From assembly GCF_003033925.1 (NCBI RefSeq), contig NZ_CP028365.1, positions 1,674,001 through 1,738,000 on the forward strand: a DNA stretch of 64,000 nucleotides, read 5' to 3'. The notes under the pieces were generated by a model. That model searched no databases and was not told the origin of the DNA. It worked only from the letters and a program-made list of their open reading frames with translations. Shown piece by piece: positions 45,970 to 55,323 of this stretch; position 1 is the stretch's first letter; the number at the start of each line of letters is the position of its first letter. Origin of the DNA: Tannerella serpentiformis. GTDB lineage: Bacteria > Bacteroidota > Bacteroidia > Bacteroidales > Tannerellaceae. Made by a program: the position numbers and the translations under genes.

Positions 45970-46231
45970 TCCGAGCACGCTAACTCGTCAAAGAGTCCAC
46001 GAACAATATGCACGTCAAGCAATCAGCAACCGCCTGAATGCATGGCATGCAGTGATCACAGGCGAAACTCCTGAATTGTACCAAAGCGTGACGACGGTAA
46101 TGCAAGACGTCAGTTTGTTCCCACAAACTGCGCTTGCTCCCCCGCCCCTGTCGGTCGGTGGAGAGGGCCGTAATCACATCCGTTCTCATCGGCCCAAACC
46201 ATAGAATAAGCACCACAGAAAACATCGACAA

Positions 46232-46880
46232 CATGCACATCATCGCCAATCGAATCAGCCTCTGCGGACAGGTCTACGATACCACCTTCGTTGGCAATCG
46301 AGCAGCCAGAGTTGTCGAAAAACTCAGTCGCGAGTACGGACTGGCCATTGCCAACGAAGTCCGCTCCGCGTGACCGTATCGAAAAGCCCAAGCTTATTCC
46401 GCAAGAGAGCGGACAAAGCAGCAGATTAGAAACATCTGCTACGCCCTACTGGACAAATACCGAGGGAAAGGCCTGTCGGGTCACTCCATGTTCCTCTACG
46501 AACTCCACCGAAGTGGCGTCACGATCGACCGCATGAAGAACAAGCAGGGGAAAGTCTACGGGATGAAGTTCACCTACGGCGAGCACAGTTTCAAGGCCTC
46601 CGAGATCGGTCGTGAGTTCGGCTACCGCACCCTGCCGAAACAGTTTGAGACCGGCAATGCGCAGAAGCCCATCATCCAATCCTCCATGATCCATACGAAA
46701 GACAGTACACCTACCGCACAAGTCGCAAGCTCCGCTTTAGACACTGCGGAAAGCCTCCTTTCAGAGGTGGGCGAAGTAACAATCCTACAGACCCACGGCA
46801 CAGACTACGCTGAGATCGCATGGCAGCGACGCTTAAGAAACCAAGCCGGGAAAAAGAAGAAGCGAGGGAGGGGGATATGA
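46232..46880 (+). pseudogene. relaxase remnant (MOBP-like)
   Basis: The first frame reads MHIIANRISLCGQVYDTTFV then RAARVVEKLSREYGLAIANE, the region around and after the relaxase His motif; after a frameshift near 46370 it continues YALLDKYRGKGLSGHSMFLY, then VTIDRMKNKQGKVYGMKFTY and ends TDYAEIAWQRRLRNQAGKKK. The catalytic N-terminus is missing. The C-terminal line resembles the end of MobB (LAFQRRLRNCARVRLRRK). Confidence 0.6.
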
Positions 46881-47133
46881 GCCTTAGCCTCCATCCGCTC
46901 TGCGTTCACGACGCGCTCCCAAGTCGAAAGCAGAATCGAGAGAGTCGCGTCAAAAACGCCTGTAATTCAAATAGTCATAGTAACATTGCACCCTCAAATG
47001 ACAAGCGCCCTTTGTTTGTGCAGATTCTAGCAATCCCAAGCGCTTCGCTCGTTTCTACCTTGTTACCCGTCCAATGCCTACGACCGAGTAACTTCTTCTT
47101 TTACAGGAGGATATTCCTGAATAGTTTTCTACG

Positions 47134-47255
47134 TCATCAATCTTTGATGACACATCATCAAACCTTCTTCACGCATGATCAATCTTTGATGACGCGCGAT
47201 CAAACTTTCTTCGCGTGTGATCAATCTTTGATGGCGCGTGATCAAATTTTGATCA
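47134..47255. repeat. tandem array G, 21-bp period, same family as E
   Basis: TCATCA/TGATCA-type sites at 47134, 47155, 47176, 47197, 47218 and 47239 (21 bp each), then 47250. About 55 bp are identical to array E near 35140-35197, in the same orientation. It stands directly before the traI remnant. Confidence 0.9.
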
Positions 47256-47370
47256 CTCGAGATAGCAAAAAGCTCATGCGTCATCAAAATTCGATCACAG
47301 AAAAGTGAATCGATCACCCGTATAATACCGAACTACTTTATTCCCTCATTTCCCTTATCCCCCAATCCCC

Positions 47371-47529
47371 ATAAAACACAAACTTATCCTCTGCCTCGTG
47401 TGCTGCCTGCTGCTTACGCGAACGGCGCACGCCCAATGGATCGTTACCGACCCTGTCAACTTGGCAGGCAACATCGCGAACACGATCAAAGAGATCGCCA
47501 CCGCCTCCAAAACGGTGAACAACACTTAG
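47371..47529 (+). pseudogene. traI fragment (DUF4141), N-terminal 52 codons
   Basis: KHKLILCLVCCLLLTRTAHA is a signal peptide, followed by QWIVTDPVNLAGNIANTIKE and IATASKTVNNT, the standard opening of TraI. The start codon is degenerate (ATA in CCCATAAAACAC) and a stop follows after 52 codons; the remainder is deleted. Confidence 0.75.
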
Positions 47530-47597
47530 AGGGTGTGTCAAACCCAAGAGAGGTGCCTCCCTTCGACACATACTCCTTCCGTTCTGCGGATATACCT

Positions 47598-47625
47598 GTA
47601 GGGGCGAATAATCATTCGCCTCTAC
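47598..47625. repeat. GTAGGGGCG-type dispersed palindrome
   Basis: GTAGGGGCGAAT (47598-47609) and ATTCGCCTCTAC (47614-47625) form a hairpin with one mismatch. Related palindromes are at 60250-60380 and 61519-61554. Confidence 0.65.
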
Positions 47626-47652
47626 GAAAGGACGCATGGGGACATTCTATCA

Positions 47653-47739
47653 ATCTGGTTCATCTTCAAACTGTCCGCTGATAAACCGTCGGCCACGGAG
47701 CAAGGGCTGAACAAGGATGTCCCCGCAGGCGTCGTCTGA
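47653..47739 (+). pseudogene. short traM fragment
   Basis: IWFIFKLSADKPSATEQGLN then KDVPAGVV and stop, nearly the same as residues 25-50 of the traM start at 49072. A stray duplicate from another element copy. Confidence 0.7.
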
Positions 47740-47871
47740 CGAACTGCCAACAAGCGGGCCCAGGACGTACGAGCAGGGATCTAACGAAGGAACAACCCAA
47801 GATATATGTACACATAGACTTGGTGAGACTCTCTAAGGTCCCAAGTACCCGGCAAACTTCGCTGCGGGGCG

Positions 47872-48156
47872 CACCCCGCCATCGCCGAACTGCAAAATCC
47901 GGGCTACGTCCCCGACTCCGGCGACTGGTACTACATCGTCTTCTTCCTCATCGGCATTGTGGGCTTCTTCTGCGTGCCGACAGTTGCGGGCTGGATCATC
48001 GAGGCCGGTGGCATCGGCAACTATGGTCGCAATGTCAATCAGACGGCGCAACGTGGTGTGCAAGGCGCATACACCGGCGGCAAGGTGACGATGGCCGGAA
48101 CGGGTGCCGCACTCGGCAATGCCGGCGGACGGATCAAGGGTTTACTCATTAAATGA
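47872..48156 (+). pseudogene. traJ 3' remnant
   Basis: The frame reads AIAELQNPGYVPDSGDWYYI, VFFLIGIVGFFCVPTVAGWI, then GNYGRNVNQTAQRGVQGAYT, the C-terminal end of TraJ, an inner-membrane mating protein. The 5' portion is missing and the junction carries a GGCAAACTTCGC...CCCCGCC sequence (47849-47878) that recurs at the traM deletion. Ends 9 bp before traK. Confidence 0.75.
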
Positions 48157-48165
48157 TAACGTATT

Positions 48166-48789
48166 ATGGAGTTCAGATCACTCACCAACATAGAGACCTC
48201 ATTCAAGCAGATCCGGCTCTACGCCGCCGCCTTCGTTGTGTTGTGCATAGTTATTACAGGCATCGTCGTCTATTCGTCGTACGCCTTTGCCAACCGTCAG
48301 CGGGAGAAGATCTACGTCTTGGACAACGGCAAGTCGCTCATCCTCGCCCTCAGTCAGGATGCGGCCGCGAACCGTCCCGTGGAGGCGCGCGAGCACGTCC
48401 GCCGTTTCCACGAACTCTTCTTCACCGTCGCACCTGACAAGGACGCCATCGAGAAGAACATGGAGCGCGCCTTCCTCTTGTGCGACAAAACGGCATACGA
48501 CTACTACCGCGACCTCGCCGAGAAAGGCTACTTCAATCGCATCATCTCGGGCAACATCAACCAGCGCGTGGAGGTGGACTCGATCCGCTGCAACTTCGAT
48601 CGCTACCCGTACGAGGTGACAACCTACGCCCGCCAGTTCATCGTCCGTCCGAGCAACGTGACGGAGCGCAACCTGATCACGACATGCACACTGCAAAACG
48701 CCGTCCGATCAGACAACAACCCGCAAGGCTTTCTGATGGAGCACTTCCTTGTTCGCGAAAACCGAGACATACAGACATATAAACGTTAG
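48166..48789 (+). CDS. traK: TraK conjugation protein
   Basis: 207 residues. EFRSLTNIETSFKQIRLYAA opens the protein, one membrane segment (residues about 15-38) follows, then a periplasmic domain with FHELFFTVAPDKDAIEKNME and MEHFLVRENRDIQTYKR at the end, characteristic of TraK (VirB8-like). Length is normal and the gene looks intact, although most of its operon is broken. Confidence 0.85.
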   Translation: MEFRSLTNIETSFKQIRLYAAAFVVLCIVITGIVVYSSYAFANRQREKIYVLDNGKSLILALSQDAAANRPVEAREHVRRFHELFFTVAPDKDAIEKNMERAFLLCDKTAYDYYRDLAEKGYFNRIISGNINQRVEVDSIRCNFDRYPYEVTTYARQFIVRPSNVTERNLITTCTLQNAVRSDNNPQGFLMEHFLVRENRDIQTYKR

Positions 48790-48792
48790 GCC

Positions 48793-49065
48793 ATGAGCAC
48801 AAGATTCACCCTCACCCGCCGCTACTTGCGGGCACACGTATGGCTGCACAGACAATGCGACCGTCTAAGTCCCAAGTGGCAGAAGCGGATTGTCTTCGGG
48901 CTTTGCATCGTCTATTTCGCTTGCGCAGCAGCCATGATTGCCCAGCTCTTCCTCCCACAAAAGGAGGGTCAGCTACCCATTACAAGAAGCGACCAAACGA
49001 TTGTCGATAGCCCGATCAAGCGGGACAGCCTGCATCGCCACGTTATTGAACCCATAAAGACCTAA
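48793..49065 (+). CDS. traL: TraL conjugation protein
   Basis: 90 residues with a basic N-terminus and one membrane segment (RIVFGLCIVYFACAAAMIAQ, residues about 32-52), then a short periplasmic tail with LPITRSDQTIVDSPIKRDS. Size, place between traK and traM and the 3-bp spacing fit TraL (DUF3989-like). Looks intact. Confidence 0.75.
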   Translation: MSTRFTLTRRYLRAHVWLHRQCDRLSPKWQKRIVFGLCIVYFACAAAMIAQLFLPQKEGQLPITRSDQTIVDSPIKRDSLHRHVIEPIKT

Positions 49066-49071
49066 CCTATC

Positions 49072-49809
49072 ATGGGCACCAAACGCAAAGAACAACTACA
49101 GCGCACCCTTGTCTTCTTGGGGCTGGGGCTGCTGTTTACCCTGTCGATCTGGTTCATCTTCAAACCGTCCGCCGATGAACAGTCGGCCGCGGAGCAAGGA
49201 CTGAACAAGGACGTCCCACAATCATCGTGGTGTTTGTGGAAGTTCCATAGTACCTATACAGTAGTGCACAAGCGCCTTGTACGGTAGCGTACAAGCATCG
49301 TGTACAGTAGCGTGCCCCGGCGTTTCCCAAGGTTTTAATGGTCGATAACTAACATAGATCGAGGGTCTGGCAAACTTCGCCGCGGGGCGTTCCCCGCCCG
49401 TCTCCGTCTCGCAGAATCGGCCCGCATTGAGGGCATGACGCTGCCCTCTAACACGGTACTTATTGCGCAATCTACAATCGACGGCAACCGGATGAAGCTC
49501 CATGTCACGAGTGTAGAACACGCCGGTCGTATCCTCGCCGTCAAGCTCTCCGCCTTCGACCTCGACGGGCAAGAAGGCTTATCCATCCCCGGCTCTGAGG
49601 AGGTCTCGGCCCTCAAAGAAGTAGGCGCAGGCGTCGGTGGAACAATCGGAACGAGCTTCACCTTCGCCTCGTCGGCCAAAGACCAACTCATCGCCGAGGC
49701 CGCCCGAGGCGTGATGCAGGGCGCCAGTCAGCTCCTCCAAAAGAAACTCCGTACGATCAAGGTGACAGTCAAAAGCGGTCACCGACTCTTCCTCGTCCAA
49801 GCCAAGTAA
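49072..49809 (+). pseudogene. traM: traM with internal deletion
   Basis: The first 48 codons are the normal TraM start (membrane segment TLVFLGLGLLFTLSIWFIF, then PSADEQSAAEQGLNKDVP). The middle is replaced by about 130 bp of unrelated sequence, and from about 49369 the C-terminal domain resumes: LIAQSTIDGNRMKLHVTSVE, LSAFDLDGQEGLSIPGSEEV, KVTVKSGHRLFLVQAK to the stop at 49809. The 3' piece begins with the same GGCAAACTTCGC sequence as the traJ remnant. Confidence 0.8.
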
Positions 49810-49833
49810 TCCTCATTTCATCATCTGATTCCC

Positions 49834-49980
49834 ATGAAAAAACTCCTCCTATCCGCCATCCTTTGCTGCGAATTCATCACCACAACCTTCGCTACAAGTA
49901 CCGACACGTTGCGCACGCAGATGCGCTCTACCGGCAACCTGTATCAAGGCATGAGCCGCGCTGTCCCTAACTGCCGTTAG
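49834..49980 (+). pseudogene. traN fragment, signal peptide and 48 codons
   Basis: MKKLLLSAILCCEFITTTFA signal peptide, then TSTDTLRTQMRSTGNLYQGM and a stop shortly after, where array H begins. TraN is the usual gene after traM and starts in this way; the identification rests on position and signal peptide. Confidence 0.5.
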
Positions 49981-49982
49981 CC

Positions 49983-50217
49983 CTCTGGAAGAAACTTCCA
50001 CGGTATCCTCAACCGCTGTTTGGTCTCTGGAAGAAACTTCCACGGTACCCCCAACGGAAGATAGGCCTCTGGCAGAAACTTCCACGGTATCTCTAACGGC
50101 TGTAAAGTCTCTGGCAGAAACTTCTACGGCACTTCAACCGGCTGTTGAGCCTCTGGCAGAAACTTCCACGGTATCTCCAACGGCTGTTAGGCCTCTGGCA
50201 GAAACTTCCACGGTTTT
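49983..50217. repeat. tandem array H, 42-bp period
   Basis: CTCTGG landmarks at 49983, 50025, 50067, 50109, 50151 and 50193, exactly 42 bp apart. Each unit holds the dyad GGAAGAAACTTCC or GGCAGAAACTTCC. It lies between the traN and traO remnants. Confidence 0.92.
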
Positions 50218-50431
50218 ACTCGCCGCTCCCACCACCCATTCACATTATTTATTGCCCGCTGAGTATGCATGCCGGTTTACAAGAGGTTTTATCCGGACTA
50301 ATCCAGCCGCTCGTCCTTGAGAAAATCCTTATGGAAGCCACCAACGTCCTCCAATCGAAGGTCGACATCGATAAAGAGCACAAGGCGGTTCGCGCCTTGT
50401 CGGAGGCGGCGGGCTGCATCTTACTGTAGAG

Positions 50432-50548
50432 CTGTTCCTGTCGGATCACCTGCTCTTTGTCGTTGGCGGCCGCGGACTGTTCCTCTTCGGCTCGGACGTA
50501 CATCTCTTTCGACCTGCTATCTCGGCAGGTTTCCGCATCAACCTCTAA
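50432..50548 (+). pseudogene. traO 3' remnant (outer-membrane barrel end)
   Basis: LFLSDHLLFVVGGRGLFLFG then SDVHLFRPAISAGFRINL and stop, alternating beta-strands with a barrel-like end, just before traQ. The preceding 50269-50430 reads MHAGLQEVLSGLIQPLVLEK in another frame and is not recognised. Confidence 0.45.
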
Positions 50549-50560
50549 CCCCAATGAATC

Positions 50561-51070
50561 ATGAAAACGAACATCCGTAATGCGGCATGGACAATCATCG
50601 TCCTGCTCCTGGCCGGGTTTTGCTGGGTTGGCTGTGATCGCCGTCTGGATGTGCGAACGGTTTATCCGTTCCAAGTCACCACGATGCCCACCCCGAAAAT
50701 CCTCACGCTGGGCGAAGAAGTCGAGATCCGCTGCACGCTCGCGCCCGAACGCATCGTGAAAGGCACGCGCTACACCCTCCGCTATTTTCAGTACGACGGC
50801 AAGGGCTCGCTGCGCATCGGTCGACGCGGTAAGTCACTCACGCCGAACGATCGCTACGCCATCGCGCCGGGACATTTCACTCTTTATTACCACTCACTCT
50901 CTGCCGAGCGACAGTCGCTCGAAGTCGTGTTCGAAGACAACCACGGCGAGAGTCAAACGCTCGCCTTCGACTTTAACAGCAAGGAAAAGGAAGCTGAAAG
51001 TGGCTATTCTTTGCTTTCGCATCCCGGTGGGCCGCTCACCGAGTCCGCTGGATCAAAAGCGAGCCAGTGA
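50561..51070 (+). CDS. traQ: TraQ-like lipoprotein (DUF3872)
   Basis: 169 residues with a signal and lipobox (AWTIIVLLLAGFCWVGC). The mature part (RRLDVRTVYPFQVTTMPTPK, GEEVEIRCTLAPERIVKGTR, RYFQYDGKGSLRIG) matches the DUF3872/TraQ pattern. The tail after EAESGYSLL looks frame-extended into array-like sequence. It precedes the lysozyme gene, as in other Bacteroides tra operons. Confidence 0.75.
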   Translation: MKTNIRNAAWTIIVLLLAGFCWVGCDRRLDVRTVYPFQVTTMPTPKILTLGEEVEIRCTLAPERIVKGTRYTLRYFQYDGKGSLRIGRRGKSLTPNDRYAIAPGHFTLYYHSLSAERQSLEVVFEDNHGESQTLAFDFNSKEKEAESGYSLLSHPGGPLTESAGSKASQ

Positions 51071-51203
51071 GTCGCTCTCCAGAGTCCATCGAAATCTTTT
51101 TTCATCGCCTATTTTGTTCATAACCCTGACATGAAAAGCATCTGTCCGCGACGGATCGGTGCTTTTGCTTTTTTATCCACCCCGAAAACATCTGACCACC
51201 CCC

Positions 51204-51725
51204 ATGAAAACGAAAATCGGACGCGGCCTGCTCGCGCTCCTTGTTTGTGTCCAAGCGCTCGCCGCGCCCAACGCGCAGGCACAGCGTGGAGCCGATCGGC
51301 TGTTCAGCCTTCCGCTCTTCGAGCGCGTCGTCGCGTGCATCAAACATAACGAAGGGCTACACGGCCCGAAGAACCACCCTTATGTCGGCTACGGTCACCG
51401 TCTGCTGCCCGGTGAGCGGCTTTCGTGTGCGATGACAAAACGGCAGGCGGACTCTCAGCTTCGCGCAGATCTGAAGAAACGGCTCGTCACGTTTCGTCGC
51501 TTCGGGCGTGACTCCTTACTGCTTGCCGTGTTGTCATACAACGTCGGTGAATACCGCCTCTTAGGCTACGGCAAACAGCCGAAGAGTCGCCTCGTTCAGA
51601 AGTTGGAATCGGGCGACAGAGACATCCGAGGTGAGTACACCTCGTTCTGCCGATACCGCGGCAAAGAGCTGAAAGCACTGCGTTTACGACGTCGCGTAGA
51701 GCTTGCATTGCTCTATGAAAAGTGA
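51204..51725 (+). CDS. conjugation lysozyme, GH24-like
   Basis: 173 residues from the ATG at 51204 (upstream in-frame residues lie before the signal peptide GLLALLVCVQALAAPNAQA). Mature region: NEGLHGPKNHPYVGYGHRL with the probable catalytic Glu at residue 50, MTKRQADSQLRADLKKRL and LLLAVLSYNVGEYRLLG, the pattern of phage-type lysozymes. Such enzymes open peptidoglycan for the mating channel and close the tra operon in many Bacteroides elements. Looks intact. Confidence 0.8.
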   Translation: MKTKIGRGLLALLVCVQALAAPNAQAQRGADRLFSLPLFERVVACIKHNEGLHGPKNHPYVGYGHRLLPGERLSCAMTKRQADSQLRADLKKRLVTFRRFGRDSLLLAVLSYNVGEYRLLGYGKQPKSRLVQKLESGDRDIRGEYTSFCRYRGKELKALRLRRRVELALLYEK

Positions 51726-51776
51726 CGGGGAGGGTTCCGATGGAGCCTCTCCCAGTCATTGCTATGGGAGAACGTG

Positions 51777-52052
51777 TCAAAACAGCAGTCGGCAAACGAC
51801 CCAAGCCAATGCAGCAGCAATGCAGATCCATCGAATAAGGTAGAATAGTACCCGAAGAACCATTCGGAGTGTTGTATGCACGAGATAGAAGACGGCAAGG
51901 AGCAGCAAGATAGCAGTCAATTCTTCCGAAGTGCCTATGGCTTTCAACGCCGCAATACAGATGACGATCCAAACGATTTTTTGCGGTAATGCGAGGAGGC
52001 GTCGTTTCGTTTCAAATCTGTTTTGGGGATGATAAGATCTTTCCGTTTTCAT
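51777..52052 (-). CDS. small membrane protein of the element
   Basis: 91 residues from the ATG at 52052; the longer frame to 52382 runs through an inverted-repeat region and is unlikely. Three membrane segments: KIVWIVICIAALKAIGTSEE, LTAILLLLAVFYLVHTTLRM and VLFYLIRWICIAAALAWVVC. Family not recognised. Convergent with the lysozyme gene (51 bp apart). Confidence 0.5.
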   Translation of the reverse strand: MKTERSYHPQNRFETKRRLLALPQKIVWIVICIAALKAIGTSEELTAILLLLAVFYLVHTTLRMVLRVLFYLIRWICIAAALAWVVCRLLF

Positions 52053-52118
52053 CGTGCTGACATTTTTTTTGCGTTCAAAGCTCGGAGTATGCCGGTTTCG
52101 TTTCGAGGGCAACAAAGG

Positions 52119-52238
52119 GCAGACGATGAAGGGAAAAGGCAAGGCTCTACGCCGATAAAATACACTGTGAAGCAGGAAGATTTTATCGGTGGCGAAGGCT
52201 TTGGGGCGTTCGGCCTTGACGTCACCCTTATCGTCTGC
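52119..52238. repeat. nested inverted repeat
   Basis: Outer arms GCAGACGAT (52119-52127) and ATCGTCTGC (52230-52238); inner arms CCGATAAAAT (52152-52161) and ATTTTATCGG (52180-52189). No gene is seen between 52053 and 52418; a small degenerate MITE is possible. Confidence 0.5.
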
Positions 52239-52418
52239 TGACCTTCGCCCGAAGAAAGGGGAGCCGACATCAGCTCCGAGCCGCAAACAAAAAGTGGAAG
52301 CAGGGAAACCCGTAGAGGAAAGATCCTCGGAATTGGATATTTTAGGTGTCGGGGTATAAAAACGGCCGCAGCGGAGTGCCACGGCCGAATGAAAAACGGG
52401 ATGCAGAAGGGGCGGAGG

Positions 52419-52874
52419 CTACGGGAGCACCTTCACGCCGTCCGCCTCAAGTAGTTCGACGATGACACCGGTCAGCTCGGTGTAGAGCTGGTCGTACTCC
52501 GAACTGCCGTCGAAATCGTCGCCCGGCTCGTACTTCGCGATGGTCTCGCGGATAGTGTCACTCTGCAACAGCCGCAGCGCAAAATCCGCGGCACGTTCAG
52601 GCGGAACCACGTTGGCGAACTCGTTCTCAATAATCTGTTCGAGCATGTAATACGGCGAAAAATGCAGTCCTGCGAAAAGGACTTCCGTAGCGATATACCC
52701 GGCTTCGAGAACAGGATAGCCTTGCCGAAAGGCGTCTTCATAGGCCTGCACCGCGGCGTCCGATCGGTCGCGGATAAACGCCTCGTCGGCCAGCCGTTCG
52801 GGGTGATAATCTTTCAAATAGGACGCTAATCGCAGTCGGTAATAGGAGAACTCCTTCTTGTTTGTTGTTTTCAT
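52419..52874 (-). CDS. DUF1896 protein
   Basis: 151 residues, acidic, no signal or membrane segment. EFSYYRLRLASYLKDYHPER and DAFRQGYPVLEAGYIATEVL then FSPYYMLEQIIENEFANVVP match DUF1896, a family found almost only in Bacteroidota mobile elements and of unknown function. It is read toward the small membrane protein and follows the integrase by about 40 bp. Confidence 0.75.
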   Translation of the reverse strand: MKTTNKKEFSYYRLRLASYLKDYHPERLADEAFIRDRSDAAVQAYEDAFRQGYPVLEAGYIATEVLFAGLHFSPYYMLEQIIENEFANVVPPERAADFALRLLQSDTIRETIAKYEPGDDFDGSSEYDQLYTELTGVIVELLEADGVKVLP

Positions 52875-52911
52875 ATCGTGTTTCTGTTTTTGATGTGACT
52901 TAGCTATTGTA

Positions 52912-54171
52912 TCAGATCCCCATCGCGGAGTTGAACTTACCGAGCTTCTCGGACAGTTGCTCCATGTCGTGTTCGATCTTCTTGTTCGTGATGCGGGCGT
53001 AGATCTGCGTCGTGCGGATGTTCGTATGCCCCAACATCTTGGAAACGGATTCGATGGGGACGCCCTTGCTTAGCGACATGGTGGCAAAGGTGTGGCGGGC
53101 AAGATGGAAGGTCAGCTTCTTCTTGATCCCGCAGAGGTCCGCGATCTCCTTGAGATAGGAGTTGGTTTTCTGATTCGTCAGGACGGGAAAGAGCTTACCG
53201 TCCCGATACGTCTTGTGGCTGTACTTCGTAATAATTGCTCTCGGGATGTCGAGAAGCAGCACATTGGTCTCCACGCTTGTTTTCTGTCGCTTGGTCATGA
53301 TCCATTGTTTGTCGTCCATCGTCACAATGTGGTCGGGCGTGAGGTTAGACACATCGATGTAGGCCAGTCCGGTGAAGCATGAAAAGATGAAGATGTCCCG
53401 CACCAACTCCAGTCGCTGGATACCCAAATCCTTGTTGGCTACTCGGAGGATCTCTTCGTCCGTCAGGAAGCCTCTATCTACTGGCTCCATGTGGAAATGG
53501 TGATTGACAAAGGGGTCATGAAGCAAAAAGCCTCGCTTCTGAGCATAGATGGTTATGGTCTTGAGCGTTTTCACCTTCTTGACCGAAGTGTTGTAGGCGC
53601 ATCCCGTGACCGTACTCATATAGAGATGGAAGTCTTGAACGACAGCGGGGGTAAACTCATTCAGCCCAATGTCTTTCCGAGAATACTTGTACATGAGAAA
53701 CTCAGCAAAGTGCCTCCTTAGCACGCTGTACTTCTGCAAACTGTCCGCACCGATGGTCTTACCGACACGCTGCTTGATGTCTTCCAAGAACTTATCGAAG
53801 ACTGGGAGGAAAGAGGTGAACTCCCTGTTCTTACCGAAATAAACAGTCCGGATTAAATCCAATGACAGCGACTCGTCGTTCTCGTACTTGCGATAGATCC
53901 CGTGGAGTGTCGTGGAGATGGCATCCAGCGCTGCGTTCACCGACAAGGCTTCGGCTGTTCTCCCTCTGAGCCGACTTGTGGCATTGCTCCAAAGGGACTT
54001 CTTCACGAAAATCTTCGTCGTACCGAAGTTCGCCATCTCTCCGCCCAGAAAGACTCGAAGCATGACGGGCGACTTTCCCTCTTTGTTCTCGTAGTTCGAG
54101 CGTAGGTAGAAGGAGACCTTGAAGTTCATTCTCATATTGCATCGTTTTGTTATACAGCTTTTCGGCCGCAA
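52912..54171 (-). CDS. tyrosine recombinase/integrase at tRNA-Ser
   Basis: 419 residues (Met at 54171; a Met eight codons on is also possible). Arm domain NFKVSFYLRSNYENKEGKSP, core domain, catalytic HLARHTFATMSLSKGVPIES and LGHTNIRTTQIYARITNK, with TGLAYIDV at the first Arg position. It stands alone, 278 bp from the 3' end of tRNA-Ser, so it is the probable integrase of the element whose remnants extend leftward. Looks intact. Confidence 0.9.
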   Translation of the reverse strand: MRPKSCITKRCNMRMNFKVSFYLRSNYENKEGKSPVMLRVFLGGEMANFGTTKIFVKKSLWSNATSRLRGRTAEALSVNAALDAISTTLHGIYRKYENDESLSLDLIRTVYFGKNREFTSFLPVFDKFLEDIKQRVGKTIGADSLQKYSVLRRHFAEFLMYKYSRKDIGLNEFTPAVVQDFHLYMSTVTGCAYNTSVKKVKTLKTITIYAQKRGFLLHDPFVNHHFHMEPVDRGFLTDEEILRVANKDLGIQRLELVRDIFIFSCFTGLAYIDVSNLTPDHIVTMDDKQWIMTKRQKTSVETNVLLLDIPRAIITKYSHKTYRDGKLFPVLTNQKTNSYLKEIADLCGIKKKLTFHLARHTFATMSLSKGVPIESVSKMLGHTNIRTTQIYARITNKKIEHDMEQLSEKLGKFNSAMGI

Positions 54172-54448
54172 AGTTCAACTTAGTGCAATGAAACAGAGAG
54201 AATTAATGCCGTCAATATGGTATTCACAATCCCGTCACTGCTACATTTTTTGCTGCTGCCGTTTTTGTGTAGCAGGAAGTGTAGCAGAATATGACCGAGA
54301 GGTGACTGCCAAAACATGGGGTTATGCCGTCAGGCAATCAGGTATATACAAAAGAAAAATCGCTGTAAAACCTTGATTTTACAACGATTATCTATGAGTT
54401 TGAAGGCTTAATTGACTTGCTTTCTGAAGCCCTATTGAAGCCTTCCAG

Positions 54449-54533
54449 CGGAGAAAGAGGGATTCGAACCCCCGGAACCTCTCGGTTCAACGGTTTTCAA
54501 GACCGCCGCAATCGACCACTCTGCCATCTCTCC
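54449..54533 (-). tRNA. tRNA-Ser(UGA)
   Basis: Acceptor GGAGAGA pairs with TTTCTCC (one G-T), anticodon loop CTTGAAA gives UGA, a long variable arm is present and the T-loop reads GGTTCGAATCC. 85 nt without encoded CCA; discriminator G. Its 3' end faces the integrase, marking the probable attachment site. Confidence 0.93.
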
Positions 54534-54630
54534 TTGGTTTAGTTGCTGTCGTAGGGGACGCTTCCCCTCCTTGCTAATGCGCCGCAAAGATAAGGCGAGA
54601 CATTTTTTACGCAAGTCTGGCTCTCGAATG

Positions 54631-55323
54631 TCAGACGACGATGTGCCGGAAGACTTGCCGCGGTAGGCCGGGGCGAAAGAAGACAATGCCCCACGTGTAG
54701 GCGTCAACGCAGACCGTGGCCGAGGGGTGGGCGCAGAAGAGGGCTTGCCAAGTGCGACGAGCGAGCGGCGTGGCGTGGATGCCGCGGATGAGTAACAGGG
54801 TCTCGTCCGATAGGTAGTCGGTGCAGAGGTGGAAGAGCGATGCGAGGCGATCTGGGGGGACGTCGAGGACGATGCAGTCTGGGTGGCCGTATTCGGTGAG
54901 CGCATTGGGAAGTTCCGTCTCGTAGGTGCCGCAACGCACTTCAATGGGCGACGTGGTGCGATTGTGGAAGAGCGTGCGGACGGTGTCGGCAGTAGTCGGA
55001 CATTCCTCCAAAGCGATGGCGTGCAGGCCGCTTGAGACGTAGGCGGTCAGGCTGAGCGGTGTCAATCCGCCACCGGTGCCGACGATGACGAGATGCCGCG
55101 GGTGGAAACGGTTGGCTAAGCGGAAGAGCCACCGAGCGTCGCGTAACGGCAGTCGGTCGTGTGGGTCGGCAAGAGCGTGCGCAGCGTGCAGGCGAGTGTA
55201 GGCGTAATAACCGCGTGACTCTTCGAGCACGTTCGTGATCAGGTCGAAGACGAAGGGCGAATGAACGCCGTAGCCCTTGCGGCAGAACAGGCGACGGTAG
55301 AGGGGGACGATAAGGCGTCTCAT
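54631..55323 (-). CDS. class I SAM-dependent methyltransferase
   Basis: 230 residues. The SAM-binding motif I is [20 protein letters not shown], followed by the acidic strand end ALEECP and motif IV-like [14 protein letters not shown]. The N-terminus ([20 protein letters not shown]) is typical of a Bacteroidota methyltransferase family next to DUF2461 genes; the substrate is unknown. It overlaps the DUF2461 gene by four bases (ATGA), so they form an operon. Confidence 0.75.
   Translation of the reverse strand: MRRLIVPLYRRLFCRKGYGVHSPFVFDLITNVLEESRGYYAYTRLHAAHALADPHDRLPLRDARWLFRLANRFHPRHLVIVGTGGGLTPLSLTAYVSSGLHAIALEECPTTADTVRTLFHNRTTSPIEVRCGTYETELPNALTEYGHPDCIVLDVPPDRLASLFHLCTDYLSDETLLLIRGIHATPLARRTWQALFCAHPSATVCVDAYTWGIVFFRPGLPRQVFRHIVV

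Noticed and set aside
54432-54944. 170-codon ORF over the tRNA
   Set aside because: It is the known translation shadow of tRNA-Ser and the antisense of a methyltransferase gene.
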